This document shows, in pieces, positions 1-8,511 of a stretch of 64,000 bases of DNA (positions within the stretch are counted from its first letter, which is position 1; each line of letters opens with the position of its first letter). The notes below the pieces were generated by a model. It was not told where the DNA came from and did no database searches. It saw only the letters and a program-made list of their open reading frames with translations. Where the stretch lies: positions 8,888 to 72,887 of the forward strand of contig JBGCEH010000031.1 of NCBI GenBank assembly GCA_045106195.1. Reading direction: 5' to 3'. The stretch comes from Granulosicoccus sp045106195. Its GTDB lineage: Bacteria > Pseudomonadota > Gammaproteobacteria > Granulosicoccales > Granulosicoccaceae. A program made the translations under genes and the position numbers.

Positions 1-165
1 GACAAAATACAGATAAAGGGGTCCGGGCCATGGAACCAGAAGAGTCACTAGCAATGCGATGGCAAATAGAGCAACAAAACGACCGAGCAGGGCGGTGTAC
101 TGTGCTGCACGCTGTTCGGCTTTCAAAGACGGCAGTTCTCGAAAATCGCTGCTGTCACTTCTCAT
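1..165 (-). CDS. N-terminal part of an unidentified membrane protein (runs off left edge)
   Basis: A minus-strand frame opens with ATG at 165 and stays open to base 1, giving 55 residues with no stop. It begins MRSDSSDFRELPSLKAEQR, and a strongly hydrophobic stretch (FVALFAIALLVTLLVPW) follows at about residues 30-46, so it looks like a cytoplasmic N-terminus followed by a first membrane segment or uncleaved anchor. No ATG lies further upstream in the frame, and no strong ribosome binding site is seen. The family cannot be told from this fragment; the rest lies outside the window. The competing plus-strand frame at 30-239 looks like a shadow. Confidence 0.5.
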   Translation of the reverse strand, partial: MRSDSSDFRELPSLKAEQRAAQYTALLGRFVALFAIALLVTLLVPWPGPLYLYFV

Positions 166-328
166 TCGTTTGCGCCCGAATAATAAAAACTTCCCGCCTT
201 TATGTCCGTCATTTTCAGGCTGCCTTTGATAAAGGTTAATCATCTAAAAGGATAATAGACGCATATTCTGCAGAGTCCCTATTAGGTATGCGACTATATC
301 GACTCACGTTGACCGTTGACTTGCAAAA

Positions 329-1453
329 ATGTCCGCTTTGTTCCAGCCCTTGTCATTGAGAGAACTGACCCTGTCCAACCGGGTTGTTGTCTCCCCCATG
401 TGTCAGTATTCCGCTGTCGACGGCAATGCTCAATCGTGGCATACCGTGCATTTGGGTCAGTTAGCCATGGCATCGGCCGGTATGTTGATTTTGGAGGCTA
501 CTGCTGTTGAAAATGTTGGTCGGATAACGCCGGCTTGCCTTGGGCTCTACAGTGATGACAATGAAGCATCAATGGCAGCGTTGTTAGCCAATATCCGAGG
601 CTTGAGTTCTGGCAATCCCACGCCAATCTGTGTTCAACTCAGTCATGCCGGTCGGAAAGCATCCAGCTATGTGCCTTGGGAGTCAGGTAAGCAAATTCCC
701 CTGAGTGAGGGTGGATGGCAAGCGTTCGCGCCCAGTGCTGTTGCACATGGAGCAGGCGAGTTAGCGCCGCAGTCGCTGAGTGTCGATGAATTAAAAGACC
801 TAACCTTACGCTTTGTTACCGCCGTCGAACGGAGTGAGCGTCTCGGGATAGAGTCTATTGAATTGCATGGTGCCCATGGGTATCTGCTTCATCAATTTTT
901 ATCACCTGTCGCAAATCATAGAACCGATCAGTACGGTGGCTCACTGGAAAACCGTATGCGCTATCCACTTGAATTATTTGGTGCAATGCGAGAGGCCTGG
1001 CCGCGAAACAAACCACTGGGCATAAGGATTTCAGCCAGTGACTGGGACGCTGCCAGCAGTTGGGATATTGATGAAGCTATCGTGTTCTGTAAGTTGTTGG
1101 CGCAAGCGGGCTGTGACTGGATTGATGTGTCCAGCGGAGGCGTGTCGGCCAGTCAGAAAATCGAGTTGAAACCTGCCTACCAGGTGCATTTTGCAAACGC
1201 GATCAGGCAAGCAATAGACATTCCTGTCATGGCAGTGGGGTTGATTACCGAACCGAAGCAGGCTGAGGAGATTGTGGCAAGTGGCCAGGCAGATATGGTC
1301 GCGCTCGCCAGAGCATTGCTCTATAACCCGCGTTGGGTGTGGCATGCCGCCGCTGAATTGGGCGCTACAGTCACAGCACCCAGGCAGTACTGGCGCAGTG
1401 CACCCGCAGGTGTTGGGCGTGTTTTTGGGGATGCACCTATTGGTCAACGTTGA
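329..1453 (+). CDS. NADH:flavin oxidoreductase, Old Yellow Enzyme family (YqjM-like)
   Basis: A 374-residue FMN TIM-barrel oxidoreductase, expected to reduce activated C=C bonds of enones or nitro compounds with NAD(P)H. It has the YqjM-class features: SPMCQYS near the N-terminus with the redox-tuning Cys25 and Tyr27, the QLSHAGRKA segment at about 103-111, and the substrate-anchoring pair His180/His183 in ELHGAHGYLLHQFLSP, followed by the usual RTDQYGGSLENR. The C-terminal phosphate-binding part (MAVGLI, then DMVALARALLYNPRW) is complete. Length is normal for the class. It stands alone; the next gene is on the other strand. The physiological substrate is unknown. Confidence 0.9.
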   Translation: MSALFQPLSLRELTLSNRVVVSPMCQYSAVDGNAQSWHTVHLGQLAMASAGMLILEATAVENVGRITPACLGLYSDDNEASMAALLANIRGLSSGNPTPICVQLSHAGRKASSYVPWESGKQIPLSEGGWQAFAPSAVAHGAGELAPQSLSVDELKDLTLRFVTAVERSERLGIESIELHGAHGYLLHQFLSPVANHRTDQYGGSLENRMRYPLELFGAMREAWPRNKPLGIRISASDWDAASSWDIDEAIVFCKLLAQAGCDWIDVSSGGVSASQKIELKPAYQVHFANAIRQAIDIPVMAVGLITEPKQAEEIVASGQADMVALARALLYNPRWVWHAAAELGATVTAPRQYWRSAPAGVGRVFGDAPIGQR

Positions 1454-1637
1454 GGAAGATGGTTGGCTTCTGGATTATGCGAGCAGATATTAGTCAGGAT
1501 ATAAAATTCTTCTACCAGGCGCTGGCTGACGAGAACTATCTGGCTAGGAGAACTTGCAGGGCGGCGATTCGAGGTGTATGAGCGTAAAATCTCTACCAGA
1601 CGTTGCGCCTGGCAGAGCACCGTGCAAAATCAAGGGT

Positions 1638-2474
1638 CTAGTTGACCTTGAGCGTACCGCCTGTGCCAAGGCCGCCTTCAACTTCCTGCGCCTTGTAGTT
1701 CTTTAGTGATATGACCATGCCGTTGTAGGCGTCGAGAAATGCGGCCACGGTTGCCTTGCCCTCTGGTGTACGAGAGAAGCCGCCAAGTCCCGCTGCGCCA
1801 CCGCCGCCGAACAGACCAACAACACCATTGTAGTTCTTCGACGAAGAGCTGCCTTCTGAGGCAGAGATTTGTACGGATGATCGAATGTCATACAGAGACA
1901 AGGTCACGACTGATTCCTTGGCAGTCAGGCCGCCGGCCAGGCCTACCAGAGCATTTCCACCGAGAACACCTGCCAGTCCGCCCGCAACCTTACCCACAGT
2001 GGAGTTGTCAATGATGATAGCTGGCTCCATAAAGTAATCTGCGGCAACCCGCTGTCCTTTCTGCTGGTTGGAACCTGCTCTGAACTCACCTGAATTTCTC
2101 TGCTTGTCGGTAATGGCAGACAGGCGTGACTCGGTTCTGGAATTGCCGATAGAGGTAATAACGAAACAGTTGGATTGCTGTACAGCCAGACGCAACAGGG
2201 GTTCGATTGTTGATATTTTGGTGCGTGAATTGAACTCTGTATACCACGGTGCACCACTGCCGTCATCAACAGCGAGCGTGCCAAGCGTCTGGTCGCAACG
2301 TTCGAGAGATGCATTGGCACCCGCGCTGGTACCTCCGCCAGCCGCGCCGCTGACACTGGTACCACCAGCTCCGGGGGTGACGGTACTGGCAAGGCAGCCA
2401 GTGAGTGCGATGCAGGACAATGCACTCAATCCAACACGCACAGTACGGCTTAACACGGTTTTCGGGTATTTCAT
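1638..2474 (-). CDS. CsgG-like outer-membrane lipoprotein
   Basis: A secreted lipoprotein of about 278 residues. From the second Met (2474) the N-terminus is MKYPKTVLSRTVR, then a hydrophobic stretch and the lipobox ALTGC. A Gly/Ser/Thr-rich linker follows. The body resembles the CsgG/HfaB domain: a start around LGTLAVDDG, a helix like KISTIEPLLRLAVQQSNCF, and a core QRVAADYFMEPAIII. Glycine-rich segments at about 165-190 and 225-240 may be membrane-facing. An upstream Met at 2492 is also possible and would add six residues. CsgG proteins form outer-membrane secretion pores for curli; no curli gene is nearby, so the role here is open. It is divergent from the Sel1 lipoprotein. Confidence 0.65.
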   Translation of the reverse strand: MKYPKTVLSRTVRVGLSALSCIALTGCLASTVTPGAGGTSVSGAAGGGTSAGANASLERCDQTLGTLAVDDGSGAPWYTEFNSRTKISTIEPLLRLAVQQSNCFVITSIGNSRTESRLSAITDKQRNSGEFRAGSNQQKGQRVAADYFMEPAIIIDNSTVGKVAGGLAGVLGGNALVGLAGGLTAKESVVTLSLYDIRSSVQISASEGSSSSKNYNGVVGLFGGGGAAGLGGFSRTPEGKATVAAFLDAYNGMVISLKNYKAQEVEGGLGTGGTLKVN

Positions 2475-2595
2475 GTCTGCGTAAAACTCCATTCTATACG
2501 GTGCCTTCTTGACACAAGGTTTAGTCGTAGGTCAAATATACAGAATAGCGCCGTGTTATTCACATGGTAATTCGCACTTGAATGTGGAGAATACG

Positions 2596-3189
2596 ATGAA
2601 TCTATACAAAAGGACTGTTTTACTGGCTGTTGCCCTGTTGGTGGGGTGTGCGTCAACACCGCCACCAAGTGGCGACACAATCCGCTTGTGCGATGATAGT
2701 GGGTGTGAAGAAGTCGGCAAGGATACCGCCAGATTTGACCCCTCCAGCACGGTCCCCGACGCCGATCCCGAAGGCCGGATTCCGGCGCTTGAAGAAATGG
2801 CCAGGCAGGACCCCAGGGCTGCACACGATCTGGCACTGCGTTTTTTTCGTGGTGACGGTGTACGACGAGATAGCTACAAAGCACTGCAATGGATGCGTGA
2901 TGCGGCCGAGCGAGGTGATCTTGCAGCACAGAAAGCCGTTGGACGGGTATACCTCACAGGGCTTGAAGAGATGGGCTCGGATCCCCGAGAGGCCGAGAAA
3001 TGGTTAACAGTTGCTGCAGGCCGTGGTGATGAAGAAGCAGCAGAGCTTCTTGTTGAAGCAACAGCTGCCCGGAAAAACGAAGATGCTGCCTACAAAATGA
3101 GGACCCGCTGGCGCCCGGTGTTCTATAACTCATGGTATTCGGGCTATCGATACTACTGGCGATGGAGAAATGGTAGCTGGGTCTATTGA
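2596..3189 (+). CDS. Sel1-repeat lipoprotein with aromatic-rich C-terminal tail
   Basis: A 197-residue predicted lipoprotein. The start at 2596 is supported by GGAGA about six bases upstream, and it gives a clean signal peptide MNLYKRTVLLAVALLVGC with lipobox LVGC. Two to three Sel1/TPR-like units follow (AAHDLALRFFRGDGV, QWMRDAAERGDLAAQKAVG, EKWLTVAAGRGDEEAAELL), typical of protein-protein scaffolds. The last 30 residues are unusually rich in Tyr, Trp and Arg (YNSWYSGYRYYWRWRNGSW). It lies divergent from the CsgG-like lipoprotein with about 120 bases between the chosen starts. A periplasmic or outer-membrane scaffold role is inferred; no specific function is known. Confidence 0.75.
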   Translation: MNLYKRTVLLAVALLVGCASTPPPSGDTIRLCDDSGCEEVGKDTARFDPSSTVPDADPEGRIPALEEMARQDPRAAHDLALRFFRGDGVRRDSYKALQWMRDAAERGDLAAQKAVGRVYLTGLEEMGSDPREAEKWLTVAAGRGDEEAAELLVEATAARKNEDAAYKMRTRWRPVFYNSWYSGYRYYWRWRNGSWVY

Positions 3190-3220
3190 AAAGCTTTTTG
3201 TGTTCTTAATGTCAAGCTGA

Positions 3221-3853
3221 CTAAAACTCAGGCTTGTTATCTGGTGGATAGTCTCGTCCTGCGCGCGGCCGGTAACTCGGCAATGACAGACCGCGACTCA
3301 AGCCAAGCGCTCTCACCAGAAAACATGCACAAATGCCTCCCAACTCTGCACTGGCATAAGGTAGCGAAAACGATTCGAGAATGATGTAGACAAACGCACC
3401 GCAAAGTGCGGCCGTTGCATAGATTTCGTTGCGAAGTATCAACGGAATCTCGTTGCAGAGAACATCGCGTATCAGTCCACCGAACGTCGCACTCAGCAGC
3501 CCCATGACAATGGCAATAGTGCCGCTGAAACCGGCATCGGCAGCAAGCCTTGCGCCTAATACGCAAAAGAGACTTAGTCCTGCAGCGTCTGCCCACAGCA
3601 ACACACGGTATCGATATTCAATATGAGGCGCAACAAAGTAGACCATGAGGGCAAGTGCCACGCATAGACTGATATAGCTGGGCTGGTAGATCCAGAACAC
3701 GTTTTGCCCCAGTAGCAAGTCCCGTAAGGTACCGCCGCCGATGCCTGTGATTGTTGCGATTAATGCAAAGCCTACCGGGTCCAGGCATTTGCGTGATGCA
3801 ACCAGGGCGCCACTGATTGCAAATACAGCGACTCCGGCAAAGTCCAGCCACAC
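3221..3853 (-). CDS. TRIC-family cation channel protein (UPF0126, YadS/YicG-like)
   Basis: A 210-residue inner-membrane protein with two repeated three-helix halves, the architecture of prokaryotic TRIC channels. The diagnostic repeats are both present: GIGGGTLRDLLLG in the first half and ATFGGLIRDVLCNEIPLIL in the second. The start is GTG at 3853, giving MWLDFAGVAVFAISGAL, the typical N-terminus; a GGA lies just upstream. Family members conduct monovalent cations, but the role in this cell is not shown. The last 20 or so residues (RPRAGRDYPPDNKPEF) are a charged cytoplasmic tail. It is separate from its neighbours. Confidence 0.88.
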   Translation of the reverse strand: MWLDFAGVAVFAISGALVASRKCLDPVGFALIATITGIGGGTLRDLLLGQNVFWIYQPSYISLCVALALMVYFVAPHIEYRYRVLLWADAAGLSLFCVLGARLAADAGFSGTIAIVMGLLSATFGGLIRDVLCNEIPLILRNEIYATAALCGAFVYIILESFSLPYASAELGGICACFLVRALGLSRGLSLPSYRPRAGRDYPPDNKPEF

Positions 3854-4048
3854 AAGGATTCCATCAATTCGTTGGGGTAGGGAGTCTATAAGAGTTCACC
3901 CGCTCGTTGAAAGGGGGCAAACTGTACCACTATTGATTTGCCCGCTGCGAGTTCCTGAAGCACCAGCGAGGTAACTTATCGAAAAAGCATCTTGTTGACG
4001 CCTGGGTCAGCGTCAACGCTGAGTTGTTCAGATATAGCGCAACAGGGG

Positions 4049-4085
4049 TCGTCGGGTAGAAGGTGTCCCGCCTTCCACCCGACGA
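4049..4085 (-). terminator. Long hairpin downstream of the GMC oxidoreductase gene
   Basis: Arms TCGTCGGGTAGAAGG (4049-4063) and CCTTCCACCCGACGA (4071-4085) form a 15-bp stem with a seven-base loop. The single mismatch becomes a G-U pair only in the minus-strand transcript, so the hairpin fits best as the 3' end of the minus-strand GMC gene, whose stop is 57 bases away. No T tract follows on that strand, so it may be a transcript-stabilising hairpin rather than an intrinsic terminator. Confidence 0.45.
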
Positions 4086-4141
4086 ATCCGCATTGTTTCC
4101 ATCACTTTGTCTAGTCAATTTCAAGTGAGGGAATATGGCGT

Positions 4142-5710
4142 TTAAATTGTCCTTGCAGTCATGGACTTCGCAATGTATTCAGCCTGCCGAATCGCCAGGC
4201 TCACAATGGTGAGAGTCGGATTCTCAGCACCGCCAGTGGTGAATTGACTGCCGTCAGATACAAACAGATTCTTGATATCATGAGCTTGACCGTAGCTATT
4301 CACCACACCATCTTTTGCCCGCGCACTCATCCGGTTTGTACCCAGATTGTGGGTTGATGGATAGGGCGGCGTAGGATGGGTTTGAGTTGCTCCTACTGAA
4401 TCATAAAGCGCCATACCTTGTTTGTAGGCATGATTGCGCATGGCGATATCATTAGGATGATCATCAAAATGCACATTTGGCGCAGGTAGGCCGAATTGAT
4501 CCTTTTCTTCAGATAACGTTATGGCGTTACTCTCCTGCGGCATATCTTCACCGACTATCCACATGCCAGCCATACGGTCGTATGTGTCCATTGCGGCAGA
4601 GAATTCACGTCCCCAACCACCGGGGTTCAGGAATGCTGCCATGAACGGTACGCCCAATCCCAGTGTTTCCAGCTCATAACCACCGACAAAACCGCGCGAA
4701 GGATCGTGTCGCGCTTCGTCGGTGATGATGCCTGCCATGGTGGTGCCACGATACATGTTGACAGGATTTTCGAAGGCGGCAAAAACGGAACCCGTCATGT
4801 GGCGCATGTAGTTGCGTCCTACTTGGCCTGATGAATTTGCAAGACCATCGGGGAACATGCCTGATGCAGAATTGAGTAGCAAGCGCGGACTCTCGATAGA
4901 GTTGCCTGCGACACAGACTGCACGCGCAGCCTGTCTTTGCTGATTACCGTCCGCATCGACATAGATAACCGCCGAGACGGCTCCATTGGCATCATGTTCG
5001 ATGGTTTGCACGTGGGCACTGGCGCGTACTTCCAGATGACCTGTGCTTTCACCTTTGGGAATCTCAGTGTAAGCGGTGGACCACTTTGCGCCCATCTTGC
5101 AGCCCTGAAAACAGAAACCCAATTGTCGACAAGAGGTACGATCGTCTCTTGGTTCAGAGTTAATCGCCATACGCCCTGTGTGACAGTTCTTGTAACCCAT
5201 CTTGTCAGCGCCGGCTTTCAGCACCTTGAAGTTGTTGTTACCAGGCAAACCCGGTATCCCGTTAGTGCGGGTCACACCCATTTTCTTTTCTGCTTTGTCG
5301 TAATACGGTTCAAGGTCTTGCAACGTCAATGGCCAGTCAAGTAGATTTGCACCATCAACGTCACCGTAGTGCGATTGCGCGCGAAATTCATGGTCTTGCA
5401 ATCTTAGTGAAGCGCCGGCCCAGTGAACCGTAGACCCACCTACCGCTTTTACGATCCAGGCGGGCAGGTTGGCAAAATCCTTTGCGACACGCCAGTCACC
5501 GGATGTTGTTCGCATATCCAGCCAGGCAAGTTGTCCGAAACTTGACCATTCATCATTAAGGTAATCGGCCGGCAGGTGTCTGGCGCCTGCTTCAAGCGCG
5601 ACAACATCAATACCTTTTTGTGCCAGTTCGTTCGCCAGGGTGCCGCCACCGGCGCCTGTGCCGATAATGACGACTACAGAGTTGTCGTTCAGGTCATAAG
5701 GGGCTGTCAT
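4142..5710 (-). CDS. GMC-family FAD-dependent oxidoreductase (gluconate 2-dehydrogenase-like large subunit)
   Basis: A 522-residue flavoprotein dehydrogenase acting on an alcohol or sugar CH-OH group. The N-terminal dinucleotide fold shows GTGAGGG at 17-23 and ends in the acidic residue of VVALEAGARH. The C-terminal GMC signature is complete: the active-site region THNLGTNRMS, then NLFVSDGSQF and GGAENPTLTIVSLAIRQAE, in which the conserved His and Asn are present. It has no signal peptide of its own. It lies 55 bases after the gene for a Tat-exported small subunit, so the pair is probably folded in the cytoplasm and exported together. Substrate is not deducible; gluconate, a polyol or sorbosone-type sugar are candidates. 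Confidence 0.87.
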   Translation of the reverse strand: MTAPYDLNDNSVVVIIGTGAGGGTLANELAQKGIDVVALEAGARHLPADYLNDEWSSFGQLAWLDMRTTSGDWRVAKDFANLPAWIVKAVGGSTVHWAGASLRLQDHEFRAQSHYGDVDGANLLDWPLTLQDLEPYYDKAEKKMGVTRTNGIPGLPGNNNFKVLKAGADKMGYKNCHTGRMAINSEPRDDRTSCRQLGFCFQGCKMGAKWSTAYTEIPKGESTGHLEVRASAHVQTIEHDANGAVSAVIYVDADGNQQRQAARAVCVAGNSIESPRLLLNSASGMFPDGLANSSGQVGRNYMRHMTGSVFAAFENPVNMYRGTTMAGIITDEARHDPSRGFVGGYELETLGLGVPFMAAFLNPGGWGREFSAAMDTYDRMAGMWIVGEDMPQESNAITLSEEKDQFGLPAPNVHFDDHPNDIAMRNHAYKQGMALYDSVGATQTHPTPPYPSTHNLGTNRMSARAKDGVVNSYGQAHDIKNLFVSDGSQFTTGGAENPTLTIVSLAIRQAEYIAKSMTARTI

Positions 5711-5765
5711 GATTATTCTCCGGAAAAATTAAAGGTGGTTTGTTGATTAAGTGTTTGTGCGCTGA

Positions 5766-6344
5766 CTAAAGCCAGTTCACATCATCAAAACCTCTTTCCA
5801 GATAGCCGCCGTGTTCGTACGACGAGCCCTCATAGCCGAGAAGAGACCAGACGGCAGGCTGGTTGTACAAGCTGACAACCAGCCCCCCCCGCATGGTCTG
5901 AAAAAATCCATCTTGCTCAATCGAGCGCAGCAGCGCAACGCGATCTGATTCCCAACCCGTATCGACATAGCTCGGATGACCAGCTGCCTGGGCAATACCG
6001 TCGAGATTGCTGACGCCATCTTCTATCATGTTCTTGAATTCAGCATCCTCTGCTGCCTTGTCGTCATGTCCTTGTACAGCGATGGCATAGAGCTCATCGC
6101 CGAATCTGTCGTGTGGATAGATATCGCGTGCCATCTGAACCAGTGTAGCCATCGTGCCGGGTTGAAGTGCTTTGACTTCCATCGCCCAGGTTGCGCTGCT
6201 GGCGGCAAGAAATCCACTGCCAACCAAAAAGCTGCTACCGAGCCCAAGGCCCTGTGCCAGGAGTTCGCGTCGCGTCAGGCGATAGCCCGGTTTTGCTTTT
6301 GCTACGAATTTCACTTCATGGGACGGTGTATAGCTTGCGCTCAT
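5766..6344 (-). CDS. Gluconate 2-dehydrogenase subunit 3 family protein with Tat signal
   Basis: A 192-residue small subunit of a GMC dehydrogenase complex. The N-terminal region carries the twin-arginine motif LTRRELL at about residues 23-29, followed by a Gly-rich hydrophobic stretch and a likely cleavage after ATWA. The mature part has the subunit-3 style helix MATLVQMARDIYPHDRFGD and a C-terminal VVSLYNQPAVWSLLGYEG. Subunit 3 is thought to escort the flavoprotein through the Tat pathway and stabilise it. It is first in a two-gene minus-strand operon with the GMC gene. No cytochrome c subunit follows, unlike three-subunit gluconate dehydrogenases. Confidence 0.85.
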   Translation of the reverse strand: MSASYTPSHEVKFVAKAKPGYRLTRRELLAQGLGLGSSFLVGSGFLAASSATWAMEVKALQPGTMATLVQMARDIYPHDRFGDELYAIAVQGHDDKAAEDAEFKNMIEDGVSNLDGIAQAAGHPSYVDTGWESDRVALLRSIEQDGFFQTMRGGLVVSLYNQPAVWSLLGYEGSSYEHGGYLERGFDDVNWL

Positions 6345-6948
6345 ATGAATTTCCTCTCTCTCAACTGGTTAACGTACGACGTGGTGAATGCCATTATTGA
6401 AACCGTCCCTTGTCTCAGCTGCACTTTTATTGAATTGCCGTGAGTACCGACATAAATAGTTCAGCACTGGCAACCAACGTTCACGATTGAGCTCGTCAAC
6501 AGGGCAGGGTTATTAAACCTGCCACTGAATCCTGATTCGAAAGAACACTCGGATAAGGAATGGAACTCAACGCTCAGGGCTGGCACTCTGTGACGCCTTT
6601 AACCCCTGGTCTTTAGACTACCAGTTGATTCGCTTCGGGTAAATCGCATGTTTGGCGAGGCTGATTGTGCGGCAACCGCGGCCTTTACTGCCGCTATGTA
6701 TTCGCGATGCGAGATCGAAAATGCCGCTGCAGTAACCGGCTCCATGGGTGGCGTACACCGTTAGCGCAAGGTGTGTTGATCAGAATAAGGGAGCGGGGCA
6801 GGCTTCCGGTTGTCCGGGGAGCGAGGTTTGTGTTGCCTGATGGAAGCGGACACTGCCGCTTCATCGTGTCAGATGGAGTTAGAGGGTCATGCCACGCGGT
6901 GCTCCATCGAGGTGGCGGCCGTTTCCAGCAGCCACCCTGGGAGAAACC
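6345..6948. other. 604-base gap between the small-subunit gene and infA
   Basis: No convincing gene is seen. The plus-strand frame at 6665-6964 has Arg/Cys/Gly-rich, unconserved-looking content and overlaps the end of infA, so it is not called. Two hairpins are visible: 6604-6622 (CTGGT/ACCAG) and, just downstream of infA on its own strand, about 6915-6945 (GGTGGC against GCCACC). The second could be the infA transcript end but has no T tract. I could not match the stretch to a known small RNA. Confidence 0.5.
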
Positions 6949-7167
6949 CTATCGGCTACGATAAGTTATGCGACCCTTGCTGAGATCGTAGGGCGTCATT
7001 TGGACGGTTACCTTGTCACCGGTCAGTATGCGGATGTAATGCTTGCGCATCTTGCCTGAAATATGGGCAGTTACCACATGTCCGTTTTCCAACTCAACGC
7101 GGAACATGGTGTTGGGGAGCGTGTCTACGACGGTGCCCTCCATTTCTATGGGTTCTTCTTTAGCCAT
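6949..7167 (-). CDS. infA: Translation initiation factor IF-1
   Basis: A 72-residue OB-fold protein, the standard length. It starts MAKEEPIEMEGTVVDTLPN, continues MFRVELENGHVVTAHISGKM and RKHYIRILTGDKV, and ends DLSKGRITYR, all hallmarks of IF-1. It binds the ribosomal A site during initiation together with IF-2 and IF-3. It is transcribed alone on the minus strand here. Confidence 0.97.
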   Translation of the reverse strand: MAKEEPIEMEGTVVDTLPNTMFRVELENGHVVTAHISGKMRKHYIRILTGDKVTVQMTPYDLSKGRITYRSR

Positions 7168-7384
7168 TAAAACTCTGGGATTACCTAAACTGATGAAAGT
7201 CGTGCGTCATTATCACTAAAACCCACCAGAGATCAAGGATCTTCGGCACATTCCCGCAACAATCTTATTATTTCACGACAGAAAGAGATAGTGGCAAATA
7301 CTTGATAATGCAAGAGCTGAGAAGGTGTAGAGATATATTACGTGATTAAGGTTTGACCTTGGCGATCAGGTCCCCATAATAGGA

Positions 7385-7870
7385 ATGATGTACAACACCC
7401 TACTGCAAAGGCCCCGCACCAGCGGCCGTTTTGAGAGCCTGATGGATCTCTATGAGCGCAACTACATGCTCATGCGTCTGCTTGCTCCCGATTTACGTTC
7501 GATGAACGAAGGGTGTTTCGTATCCAGAGCCGGTGATACCCCAGCGCTGGAGCTTCGCGACATTACGCACAGCAAGTACACCTCGACCTTCAAACTCACC
7601 TACCATTTCACCAGGCATCCGGATGGGCGCAAGCCCTACGAGCCAGATCTGTTTATTCGCCTTTATCACGATGCGCGTAGCTGTGAAGTCATGAGCGGCT
7701 TGTTGCCTGAGGGCAGGTTTGCGGAGCGGCGTACGCGGGATCTTGAAGAAGGACAGCGGCTGAACCGGTTTCTACACAAATGGCTCAGCTTCTGCCTTAC
7801 CCAGGGGCATAGCTTCTCTGAGCAACCGGTGAGTGCGGAGGTACTGAGCGCCTACTGCACACAATGCTGA
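7385..7870 (+). CDS. DUF1249 family protein (YqiB-like)
   Basis: A 161-residue protein matching the gammaproteobacterial DUF1249/YqiB family: an N-terminal SGRFESLMDLYERNYMLMRLLAPDL, the middle HSKYTSTFKLTYHF and PDLFIRLYHDARSCEV, and the C-terminal NRFLHKWLSFCLTQGHSF. Its function is unknown; in E. coli the gene lies close to the cAMP phosphodiesterase gene cpdA. Two adjacent ATG codons (7385 and 7388) make the exact start uncertain by one residue. Its 3' end overlaps the convergent DUF4124 gene by 19 bases. Confidence 0.85.
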   Translation: MMYNTLLQRPRTSGRFESLMDLYERNYMLMRLLAPDLRSMNEGCFVSRAGDTPALELRDITHSKYTSTFKLTYHFTRHPDGRKPYEPDLFIRLYHDARSCEVMSGLLPEGRFAERRTRDLEEGQRLNRFLHKWLSFCLTQGHSFSEQPVSAEVLSAYCTQC

Positions 7871-8457
7871 TCATAACTTCTCTGGTAGCGCGCCATATGG
7901 ACAACGGTATTGTCCATATCTTCCGGTGTTAACCGGGTTTTCAGTCGTCTTTCAAGCGAAATAACGCGTTTCTGCAGGTCTTCACACTGCCGTTGCTTGC
8001 GGCTTCTCGCGTTTATCGCCACAGAGCGCTCTGCGGCGTTCTGATTTTCACCCGTCGATGAATTTGCCGAAGGGCGAATGACACGGCTCGCCTGACTCTC
8101 AGAATACCGGACGGACGGATCTTGCCGAGTACCTTGAATGCCCTCGCTATTTGACTGGGAGCGGGTTTGCACATTCTGCTGTGGTGCCAGCCGTTGCGCA
8201 GGAACCGTCTCGGACGCTGCATCTGGCAATGCCTGACTCAATGAGGGGGCTTTTGCCGCTTGTTCAGCCTTGGGAGTTGCTGCCCTTAGTGACGATTCCG
8301 AACTTGGCGTGGTAACGTTTTCGTAGCTGATGCCCGCTGCTGGCGGCGTGACGGAAAATGTAATGGATCCATCCGGTTCAACCCATTTGTACAGGGGTTG
8401 CGCAAGTACAATGGAGCAGGCAACGGACAGAACAATAAAACTCAAGAGACGGATCAT
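7852..8457 (-). CDS. Secreted DUF4124 domain protein
   Basis: A 201-residue exported protein. The signal peptide is MIRLLSFIVLSVACSIVLA, followed at once by the DUF4124 core QPLYKWVEPDGSITFSVTPP, a short beta-rich module common at the N-terminus of gammaproteobacterial envelope proteins. The middle (about 60-150) is a low-complexity Ser/Ala/Gln linker. The C-terminal part (RKQRQCEDLQKRVISLERRL) is a charged helix that may form a coiled coil. The role is unknown. It is divergent from crcB with about 55 bases between starts and convergent with the DUF1249 gene. Confidence 0.8.
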   Translation of the reverse strand: MIRLLSFIVLSVACSIVLAQPLYKWVEPDGSITFSVTPPAAGISYENVTTPSSESSLRAATPKAEQAAKAPSLSQALPDAASETVPAQRLAPQQNVQTRSQSNSEGIQGTRQDPSVRYSESQASRVIRPSANSSTGENQNAAERSVAINARSRKQRQCEDLQKRVISLERRLKTRLTPEDMDNTVVHMARYQRSYDQHCVQ

Positions 8458-8511
8458 GATAACGCTATCGGCAAAAGTGGTTCCAACAGCTTCGATGCAA
8501 GGTCGGTGCCG

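Noticed and set aside
1031..1447. 138-codon minus-strand frame inside the oxidoreductase gene
   Set aside because: Complete overlap with a firmly identified gene; Cys/His/Pro-rich shadow translation.
4049..4085. Hairpin considered as a strong intrinsic terminator
   Set aside because: The stem is good but there is no T tract on either strand; kept only as a moderate-confidence hairpin.
6665..6964. 99-codon plus-strand frame opposite the end of infA
   Set aside because: Arg/Cys/Gly-rich content without domain features, no ribosome site, and overlap with infA.
8400..8511. Possible fluoride riboswitch upstream of crcB
   Set aside because: The space is mostly the start of the divergent DUF4124 gene, and the conserved riboswitch core was not found.
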